DNA of 6,684 bases from Acidobacteria bacterium AH-259-G07 (lineage in GTDB: Bacteria > Acidobacteriota > UBA6911 > RPQK01 > JADFOI01), in assembly GCA_027717925.1 (NCBI GenBank), contig JALLON010000144.1, positions 1 to 6,684 on the forward strand. Reading direction: 5' to 3'. Shown here one piece after another: positions 1-5,302 of this stretch (the first letter of the stretch is position 1; each line of letters opens with the position of its first letter). Position numbers and translations under genes: made by a program. The notes under the pieces are model-generated. The model saw nothing but the letters and a program-made list of their open reading frames with translations, searched no databases and was not told the DNA's origin.

Positions 1-1482
1 GGCAATTTTTGTGACGAGCGCATCCCCCTCGGCAGAGCGGATGGGACCGGGTCGAAGCTCGTAGACGCGTCCGGCTATTAGCTGCTCCAAAGTGAGCCTC
101 ACGCGACGGCCGTCCGAGGAAATTGAAACATCGGTGACCTTTACGGGCGCCACGTCCGTTTTGGGTGAGCCGTATTCGGAATGATACTTGTAGTAGTAAT
201 GATTAATTGAGTAAACCGAAGGATCTTTAGCGCTTCCTGGATCGACGGGTTTGGTAAACGTCAACTCAAAGCCCGTTCTGGTCAGCCGCATCTTGAGGAT
301 ATCCATAGGTGTCCTACCGGCCCAGCGGATACGCTGCAGACCCTCGCTGGGACCCCAGATTCGCGAAGTTTGGGCGACATACAGGCTGCCGTCCGGCGCG
401 AAGGCCAGGCGGTTGTTGCTGGTTCGCAGGCCATTGCCCTCGATGAATATGAAGCAGGCGCCCTGGTATTCTCCGGCCACCTTTTCCAGATCGGCACGAA
501 GAATGCGGGGATGGACCCACTCGGCAACGAACAATTGTCCCGTATAAGGCCCAAACTTGCCTCCGGTGGTATCGAACAGTGGTGAGGCGATAGAACCGGC
601 CATGTCGTGCTGCGGAAACTGGATGGCCGGCATCTTGCGCCGTTTGGCCAGCGTCTCCACAGGCACCTCGAGCGGATCTCTGTCTTTGAAATCGGGATGC
701 CAGTTCAAGGAAGAAGGATGCCCGTAAAACGCTCCTGGTGTGACGTGATGTAAGGGCGAGGTTCCGATCCACTCGCCCTGGTTGTCCACCACGAATAGGT
801 CCCCTTGCGCACTTAAGCACAGACCATTGGGTTGCCGGAATCCACACGCTAGCGGGATGAGCTTGCCACTGGGTGTGATTTTGATAACCCAGCCACGATA
901 GGGGACGGGTGAGAAGTGGTTTACTCTATAGACTATGCCCTCTTTAGGTTCCTTGGCCATGTAGCCGCGTTTGATAAGTTCCCCGCGAAAAGGAGGTCTG
1001 ATCTTGGCATTTTTGGAGGCACTTCCCAAGCCAACGTAGAAGTTGCCGTGCTTGTCGCGCACCAGCCCATAGGCGAATTCGTGATAGTTCCCGCTAAGAC
1101 CCCACTCATCACAAATGGTCTCATAAAGATCGGCGAACCCGTCACCGTCGGTGTCGGCGATACGGGTCAGTTCGGGGACCTGACAGACAAAAAACTCACC
1201 CGCCTTGCCCGGTAAAATGCCCAAGGGGTTGAGAAGGCCGAAGGCGAATCGTTTCCACTGTAATGTCTTCGAATCCCTGACATAGATGTAACCCCGGCGA
1301 AGACACACAACCAGCTCGCCTTTATCCGTGAATGTAATAGCGCTGACTTCAGGGGCAATCCCCTCCGGTGTGTGGACTGTTTCGACTCGATAATGCTCAG
1401 CCGAGACCTGGGCCACCAGTAGCGGTGTCAGGAGCTGCGTCATCAGGAGAAAAAACCCGCCGCTGATAATGACTCGTCTCAA
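1..1482 (-). CDS. Exported sorbosone/glucose dehydrogenase-like beta-propeller protein (3'-truncated by window edge)
   Basis: The frame stays open for 494 codons from a TTG at 1482 to the window edge, with no stop. Residues 1-28 form a signal peptide: basic LRR start, hydrophobic core, and a VSA-type cleavage site before EHYRVETV. The body reads as an NHL/six-bladed propeller of the sorbosone/glucose dehydrogenase kind. It has a calcium-type loop DTDGDGFAD (110-118), a GFRQPNGL blade motif (214-221), VVDNQGEW (231-238), TPGAFYGHP (248-256), LFVAEW (317-322) and FAPDGSLYVAQTSR (361-374). Residues about 395-490 look like the Ig-like tail of these proteins, so only a short C-terminus is probably missing. 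The start is chosen because GGAGG lies 7 nt upstream and because TTG overlaps the upstream stop as TTGA; an ATG at codon 14 would cut into the signal peptide. No CXXCH is present, so electrons would have to leave via a partner, plausibly the coupled multi-haem protein. Substrate and cofactor (PQQ or none) cannot be read from the sequence. Confidence 0.85.
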   Translation of the reverse strand, partial: MRRVIISGGFFLLMTQLLTPLLVAQVSAEHYRVETVHTPEGIAPEVSAITFTDKGELVVCLRRGYIYVRDSKTLQWKRFAFGLLNPLGILPGKAGEFFVCQVPELTRIADTDGDGFADLYETICDEWGLSGNYHEFAYGLVRDKHGNFYVGLGSASKNAKIRPPFRGELIKRGYMAKEPKEGIVYRVNHFSPVPYRGWVIKITPSGKLIPLACGFRQPNGLCLSAQGDLFVVDNQGEWIGTSPLHHVTPGAFYGHPSSLNWHPDFKDRDPLEVPVETLAKRRKMPAIQFPQHDMAGSIASPLFDTTGGKFGPYTGQLFVAEWVHPRILRADLEKVAGEYQGACFIFIEGNGLRTSNNRLAFAPDGSLYVAQTSRIWGPSEGLQRIRWAGRTPMDILKMRLTRTGFELTFTKPVDPGSAKDPSVYSINHYYYKYHSEYGSPKTDVAPVKVTDVSISSDGRRVRLTLEQLIAGRVYELRPGPIRSAEGDALVTKIA

Positions 1483-1494
1483 AAGCTTTCCTCC
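1476..1494 (-). repeat. Copy 1 of a 19-nt start-site cassette GGAGGANNNCTTTTGAGAC
   Basis: Read on the minus strand, this copy has AAG at the three variable positions. It covers the ribosome site, spacer, TTG start and first codons of the propeller gene, and matches the other copy at 16 of 19 positions. The surrounding sequence is not similar. Confidence 0.7.
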
Positions 1495-4007
1495 TTGGCG
1501 GTGATCGTCACCTCGAAGCGCACATTGTCTCCGTAAGGGATCTGAAGCTTCCCATCCTCAAGATCTCCGATGCTTGAAGTCACCAGGTTGTGGTCGGTTT
1601 GGCCGGCCACAAACCACATTGCTTGATCAACGCGGCTGATCGTAAATGCCCTGCTTATGCCGCCTTTTTTCCCGGTGGGAAGAACGCGCTCATAGACGTC
1701 AATATCGTCCAACCGGTAATGGAACTCCGGGTACCCGTCAAGCAAGCGATAACCTCGGAAACGCGGCTCCGGAATTCGAGTGAGCCTGTCCACGCGCAGT
1801 GGAAATTCATCACTCCGGTAGAAAATCTCACCAATGATTCTCGCCCTCGGGGTGTAGCCGTCACTGGAAGTTTTCCGCTGCAGCCACTCGCTCAGATCGA
1901 TAAACCCGCCGCGCCACACATATCGCAGCTGACATTCGCCTGCGTCGAAACAATATGAAACACCACCGGGTAGGCCAACGGCAATTGCCGCTGATGTTGC
2001 ATCGGGCATATAACAGCGGATGATGACTGGTTCGTGATCGGGCACCGGTTTTGCGTCCCTGCCCAGCGCTGCTTCGACTGTATCCAGACCATCAGGCAGT
2101 GGCATCTCCTCACCCATTGAAAGAGCGGCCCACAAGCGGGTGATGGCCTCATCGGCCTTCGCGGGCTCACCTTCAGTGAAGTGATCAGGCATCGATGTGC
2201 CTGAGTAGATCCGACCGGGATTGAGGATAAATCGATAGAACCAATCATAGCGGAGCCGATCGGTCACGTTGATGAGCTGCGGCCCTCTTTCCCCCAGGGC
2301 CTGGTACTGGCCCCAATCGTGACAGCGAATACACGCCAGTCCACCCTTGCTTGCATCGTTCCCGATCATTTGAATGCCACGCCTCTGCTGCTGAGTCGTG
2401 GGAAGGGGCGCAGTGGGCCTGCGGCCCGGTTCGATACCGGAAGCCTTGGCGAACCCGTCGACCAGGAGTTGCACCTGACCGGAATCATAGTGGGGCATGC
2501 GAAGATCCAGCCAGCGGCGCACCCGCTGCCGGTGCATCAATACCTGTTCAATCCAACTGGTACGCAGTTTCGTGCCGGCCGCGGTCAGTGGCGGAACTGC
2601 CTCTGCGAGTGTCACCGTCGGACCCAGGTGATGGACCTGATGACAGGCAACGCAGCGAAGCTGTCCAATGGTTTGATAGAACTCGTATACGGGAGCACGA
2701 CTCATGTCGGGACGTTTCCGGTAGCTGCGCAAAAATGCCCCAAGGGCTTGGCGCTGATCCTCGGACAGATGATAACGGGGCAAGCCTCTGGCTGGTGGGA
2801 TTTTGAGGCAGCCGTCATTCTCCGCCAGTTGCTCCAGTGGCGGGGCACTGTGCCGGTTCGTAATAGAGCCCTCAGTACGCAGGGTGTGGCAACCCAGACA
2901 TCCTTGGGACTGGACCAGCATTTGTCCACGATCTCGATCACCTTTTTGCACAGGCTCTTCGAATTCAGGATTTCGCGACTCAATCAGTAATGCGGCCAGA
3001 GAAAATGCTTCCTCGTCACTAAGCATGAGAGATGGCATGTGCCCACTCGGATCGACCCGGGCAGGATCTTTCAGATAAGCCATCAGCGGGGCAACTGTCG
3101 TTTTCGATCCCATGCCTTGAAGTGACAGACCCTGCTGTTCGTGACAAGCGGCGCAACCGAGCGATGTGTAAAGCTGTTTCCCGTTGACGACATGATGCGG
3201 CTGAGCTTTGGTTGGCTGGTCAACCGGCACTTCTTCTTTGAGAGCCATGAGGTAGCTGAGCACGTCGCGTCGCTGCTGCTCATCGAGCATGGCCGGCATG
3301 ACGGCTCCACTACGAAACGCAGGGGGATTCTCCAGCCATTTGTAAAGCCACTTCGCATTCGTTCGTGAGCCAATGCCGGTCAAATCGGGTGCGATGCGCC
3401 CTTTTAATGATTTGGAATCGGCGGCATGGCAGTTCACACAACCGAACTCTTGCACCAGATATCGACCGCGCTCCACCAGGTCATCAGGCCCGATTGAATT
3501 CGAAGAGCTGTGTGAGAGAGCGAAACTCGGAATAGGCTCTGAGGCAAAATGCTGCGCCTCCCATCTAAGTTGAAGCCTGGCCGAACCAGGTCTGCGATGA
3601 TACTGGATCTGAATTGAGTGCCTTCCGGCACTCAATTGGATCGGTTGGTCGCCAACCTTTTTGCCATCTATGTAGACGCGGGCATCCCCCGCTTCGATCG
3701 TGTAATTTCCGGTTTGGAGAATGGAGATCAGGCCCGTCCACTCCGCTTCAAATGCACCCGAAAGCGATGGATGCAATGACTCATGGGGTTCCAGATAAAA
3801 GTTGGGAGTAGGCGTGCTCAATTTCACGCGGTGATTTCCGTCGCTGTACGCCGCCGCGAGCCCGGGGATCAGGTTCTCACCCTGGCCTGTATCGAAAGGG
3901 GTTTTGGCCGTCTCCAGTTTGAGCACATACCAGAAACAAGCAAGTAAGCCGGCGGCGATCACAACAGAGGAGACGAACCACTTAGAATTCAGCCTTGGGA
4001 GTCTCAA
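1479..4007 (-). CDS. Membrane-anchored PA14-domain pentahaem cytochrome c with unassigned C-terminal beta domain
   Basis: This is an 842-residue protein. A basic N-terminus (MRLPRLNSK) precedes a hydrophobic segment at about 11-30, best read as a signal anchor. LLAC (21-24) is a weak lipobox alternative, but hydrophobicity continues past it. Residues about 48-153 resemble a PA14 carbohydrate-binding domain (AEWTG at 88-92, NYTIEAGDARVYIDG at 101-115, a closing LQLRWE strand). Five haem c sites follow: C190-H194, C285-H289, C370-H374, C452-H456 and C559-H563. Likely Met axial ligands are M237, M324, M504 and M606, each in an MP motif; the third domain has none. Residues about 657-838 form a beta-rich, unassigned domain beginning RCYMPDATSAAIAVGLPGG. 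The likely role is periplasmic or surface electron transfer, perhaps tethered to a glycan. The TTG start at 4007 has GGAGG 7 nt upstream. It lies 13 nt downstream of the methyltransferase, and its stop overlaps the propeller start. The haem sites are certain from sequence; the pathway is inferred. Confidence 0.9.
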   Translation of the reverse strand: MRLPRLNSKWFVSSVVIAAGLLACFWYVLKLETAKTPFDTGQGENLIPGLAAAYSDGNHRVKLSTPTPNFYLEPHESLHPSLSGAFEAEWTGLISILQTGNYTIEAGDARVYIDGKKVGDQPIQLSAGRHSIQIQYHRRPGSARLQLRWEAQHFASEPIPSFALSHSSSNSIGPDDLVERGRYLVQEFGCVNCHAADSKSLKGRIAPDLTGIGSRTNAKWLYKWLENPPAFRSGAVMPAMLDEQQRRDVLSYLMALKEEVPVDQPTKAQPHHVVNGKQLYTSLGCAACHEQQGLSLQGMGSKTTVAPLMAYLKDPARVDPSGHMPSLMLSDEEAFSLAALLIESRNPEFEEPVQKGDRDRGQMLVQSQGCLGCHTLRTEGSITNRHSAPPLEQLAENDGCLKIPPARGLPRYHLSEDQRQALGAFLRSYRKRPDMSRAPVYEFYQTIGQLRCVACHQVHHLGPTVTLAEAVPPLTAAGTKLRTSWIEQVLMHRQRVRRWLDLRMPHYDSGQVQLLVDGFAKASGIEPGRRPTAPLPTTQQQRRGIQMIGNDASKGGLACIRCHDWGQYQALGERGPQLINVTDRLRYDWFYRFILNPGRIYSGTSMPDHFTEGEPAKADEAITRLWAALSMGEEMPLPDGLDTVEAALGRDAKPVPDHEPVIIRCYMPDATSAAIAVGLPGGVSYCFDAGECQLRYVWRGGFIDLSEWLQRKTSSDGYTPRARIIGEIFYRSDEFPLRVDRLTRIPEPRFRGYRLLDGYPEFHYRLDDIDVYERVLPTGKKGGISRAFTISRVDQAMWFVAGQTDHNLVTSSIGDLEDGKLQIPYGDNVRFEVTITAKEESF
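1490..1494 (-). promoter_or_regulatory. Shine-Dalgarno GGAGG deciding a TTG start of the propeller gene
   Basis: A perfect GGAGG sits 7 nt upstream of the TTG at 1482. It is embedded in the last codons (KEESF) of the upstream cytochrome gene, whose TGA overlaps the start as TTGA. This arrangement indicates translational coupling and favours TTG over the in-frame ATG at 1443. Confidence 0.8.
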
Positions 4008-4019
4008 AAGTCATCCTCC
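4001..4019 (-). repeat. Copy 2 of a 19-nt start-site cassette GGAGGANNNCTTTTGAGAC
   Basis: Read on the minus strand, this copy has TGA at the variable positions. It covers the ribosome site, spacer, TTG start and first codons of the pentahaem gene. The match to the propeller start could reflect local sequence duplication or a constrained initiation context. Confidence 0.7.
4015..4019 (-). promoter_or_regulatory. Shine-Dalgarno GGAGG deciding a TTG start of the pentahaem gene
   Basis: GGAGG begins 2 nt after the methyltransferase TAA (4023-4021) and is 7 nt from the TTG at 4007, the same spacing as at the propeller gene. An ATG at 4014 abuts the GGAGG but is out of frame and stops after ten codons, so TTG is the supported start. 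Confidence 0.8.
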
Positions 4020-4020
4020 G

Positions 4021-4944
4021 TTACTGCGGGACGGTGGACTGTTGAAAGATTATAACGTGCTGTCGAGGCAGAATGTTGATCGTCTCTTGCCAAAACAATG
4101 GGTGTTCCGCCATCTCCTTCATCACTTGCCCTTCGGTCATCTTGTGAAGTCGCTTGATCGGAACGCTGGGATCCTCGGCGCGATACTCGACCAAGGCCAC
4201 TCGCCCTCCTGGTTTCAGTGCCTCACAGATCTTTTGCATCATCTCCCAAGGGTGGGAAAATTCATGGTAAACGTCAACCATGAGAACCAAATCAACTGCC
4301 TTGTCGGGCAGGTGCGGATCGGTCGCATTACCCAAAATGAGGTCGACATTGGAAACGCCCCTCTCCTTCATTTGTGCCTTGAGTATGTCCAGCATCTCTT
4401 GTTGAATGTCGACGGCCAGAACACGTCCGTGCGGGCCCACGAGTTGGGCGAGCGGTATGCTGAAATATCCCGTTCCGGCACCCATATCTGCGATTATTTC
4501 TCCCGGTTTAACGGCCAAGAACTCGATCAACTGGTCACTGTCCTCTTCTTTTTGACGTTCAGGACGGTCCAGCCAATTCGCCCCATGGTAGGTCATGACT
4601 TGGGCGATTTCTCGCCCCATGTAGAATTTCCCAATACCGTCCCGTTCGTGCTGGCTTCGATACTGGTAGCGGTTGGTTTGACTGGGGGCTTGCTCGGGAG
4701 CTTGTGCCTGAAAGTTGGCTGCCGCAAGTATCATCCCCAAGACACAGAGAAGGACGAGTACAGGGGAATTTGACCGCAGCCTATCCAACAGAGCCTTGAC
4801 CGTAAGAGGGTGTCGTAGAAGTGAGCATCGTGGCAATTCCGCAAAAACAGAGCTGCGACTGTAGGAAATCTGACATTTAAGGTTTTCCACTGCTCCTTGA
4901 CCGTCGCGGTGCTGTTTGGGGTTTCTCAACTTCTTTCTATACAT
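4021..4944 (-). CDS. Class I SAM-dependent methyltransferase with N-terminal export signal/anchor
   Basis: The protein has 307 residues from the ATG at 4944. Residues 145-250 form the Rossmann methyltransferase core: motif I ADMGAGTGYFS (152-162), the acidic end of strand 2 VLAVDI (175-180, D179 probably binding the SAM ribose), GNATDPHLPD (205-214), VDVYHEF (223-229) and the ALKPGGRVALVEY strand (242-254). It belongs to the Methyltransf_11/25 type; the acceptor is unknown. Residues 61-80 are hydrophobic (PVLVLLCVLGMILAAANFQA) and end in an AQA-type cleavage site, so the enzyme appears exported or anchored, which is odd for a SAM user. The first ~50 residues are polar and Cys-containing, unlike a normal signal peptide. 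A TTG at 4788 (codon 53), with AAGG 5 nt upstream, would give a conventional signal peptide and should be considered as the true start. The ATG has GAGGA 9 nt upstream. It is probably co-transcribed with the cytochrome gene 13 nt downstream. Confidence 0.85.
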   Translation of the reverse strand: MYRKKLRNPKQHRDGQGAVENLKCQISYSRSSVFAELPRCSLLRHPLTVKALLDRLRSNSPVLVLLCVLGMILAAANFQAQAPEQAPSQTNRYQYRSQHERDGIGKFYMGREIAQVMTYHGANWLDRPERQKEEDSDQLIEFLAVKPGEIIADMGAGTGYFSIPLAQLVGPHGRVLAVDIQQEMLDILKAQMKERGVSNVDLILGNATDPHLPDKAVDLVLMVDVYHEFSHPWEMMQKICEALKPGGRVALVEYRAEDPSVPIKRLHKMTEGQVMKEMAEHPLFWQETINILPRQHVIIFQQSTVPQ

Positions 4945-4953
4945 CCCGTGTCG

Positions 4954-4958
4954 TCCTC
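4954..4958 (-). promoter_or_regulatory. Possible Shine-Dalgarno GAGGA for the methyltransferase ATG
   Basis: GAGGA lies 9 nt upstream of the ATG at 4944, an acceptable spacing but weaker than the GGAGG sites of the two downstream genes. It supports the long form of the methyltransferase but does not exclude the internal TTG at 4788. Confidence 0.45.
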
Positions 4959-4975
4959 AAACTAAAAACTCACCT

Positions 4976-5125
4976 TCAGCACTCTCCCTCGATACGTCCC
5001 TTGATCACTCCCGCTTCCTGGGCAAAAAGAATGCAGTGTAGTACATAACCGAGGATCCACACGCGAGAAATCCACCTTCTGCAAGCCCTGGATGAAGCGA
5101 GAGTCTGAACTCTCTTTCTGTTCAT
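4976..5125 (-). CDS. Candidate 49-aa secreted-peptide ORF, or 5' remnant of a truncated secreted protein gene
   Basis: An ATG at 5125 opens 49 codons that end at TGA (4978-4976). The N-terminus is strongly basic (R3, K4, R5, R13, R16, R17, R21). It is followed by a hydrophobic core VWILGYVLHCILF (22-34) and then AQEAGVIKGRIEGEC to the end. That is a signal peptide layout followed by a short segment resembling the first strand of carboxypeptidase-regulatory-like or TonB-receptor plug-proximal domains, which often begin with an AQ, G-x-I-x-G-R-V pattern. After the stop, neither other frame carries the pattern on. No good Shine-Dalgarno precedes the ATG, which argues for a remnant or a chance ORF. 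A hairpin (5099-5114) lies within codons 4-9. It ends 31 nt before the methyltransferase ATG. The signal-peptide shape is visible; expression and function are not supported. Confidence 0.35.
   Translation of the reverse strand: MNRKRVQTLASSRACRRWISRVWILGYVLHCILFAQEAGVIKGRIEGEC
5099..5114. other. 6-bp stem-loop inside the small ORF
   Basis: GAGAGT-CTGA-ACTCTC is a perfect 6-bp stem with a 4-nt loop, extendable past a small internal loop by GAA/TTC. It overlaps codons 4-9 of the 49-codon ORF. It is either a regulatory hairpin in the leader of the methyltransferase cluster or coincidental. Confidence 0.35.
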
Positions 5126-5185
5126 AGAAGTTCGAAGGAATCCCGGCGTAACGCGAAAACCTATTGATTGGTTGCTTGGGCTTTT

Positions 5186-5205
5186 CCGACCCCCTTGGGA
5201 GTCGG
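5186..5205. other. 8-bp stem-loop in the intergenic region
   Basis: Plus strand CCGACCCC-CTTG-GGAGTCGG forms an 8-bp GC-rich stem with one mismatch or wobble and a 4-nt loop. On the minus strand, where the mismatch becomes a G-U pair, it is followed by AAAAG rather than U residues, so it is not a standard terminator. It could be a protein-binding inverted repeat or an RNA hairpin. Confidence 0.45.
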
Positions 5206-5241
5206 ATACAGCCGGAACTGTCTCCGTTGAAAGTGAGCGCT

Positions 5242-5302
5242 ATAGGATCTGGCTCAGCCGATGGCATCAGGACAACGCCATGATCGCCACAATAAATCCT
5301 AT
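5242..5302 (-). other. Nested inverted repeat just after the ThDP gene stop
   Basis: On the minus strand ATAGGAT, overlapping the TAA stop, pairs with ATCCTAT near 5248-5242 (7 bp, extendable by one G-T pair). The repeat encloses an inner ATGGC/GCCAT hairpin (5261-5281). No T-tract follows, so it is not a canonical intrinsic terminator. It may be a 3' mRNA structure; chance pairing is possible. Confidence 0.35.

Larger units (their letters stand above)
4945..5301. other. Intergenic region between ThDP gene and methyltransferase
   Basis: These 357 bases hold a 49-codon signal-peptide-like ORF (5125-4976, minus), three inverted repeats (5242-5302, 5186-5205, 5099-5114) and a GAGGA upstream of the methyltransferase. 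I see no convincing sigma-70 promoter, no hairpin followed by a T-tract on either strand and no tRNA. The length is enough for a promoter of the downstream cluster, but its position cannot be read with confidence. Confidence 0.6.

Noticed and set aside
314..847. 177-codon minus-strand ORF inside the propeller gene
   Set aside because: It is a different frame of the same strand. The 494-codon open frame with signal peptide and propeller motifs is clearly the coding one.
2319..2990. 223-codon plus-strand ORF opposite the haem domains
   Set aside because: It is antisense to three CXXCH domains in the minus frame. The translation shows no family features.
3982..4014. Ten-codon out-of-frame ATG ORF at the pentahaem start
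   Set aside because: The ATG directly abuts GGAGG with no spacer, so initiation there is unlikely; it looks incidental to the TTG start context.
3904..4773. 289-codon plus-strand ORF opposite the methyltransferase and cytochrome start
   Set aside because: It lies antisense to a methyltransferase with intact motifs, its translation has no recognisable domain or signal, and its length is explained by the codon pattern of the real gene.
5186..5205. Intrinsic terminator at the GC hairpin
   Set aside because: The stem is good but neither strand has a following run of T residues.
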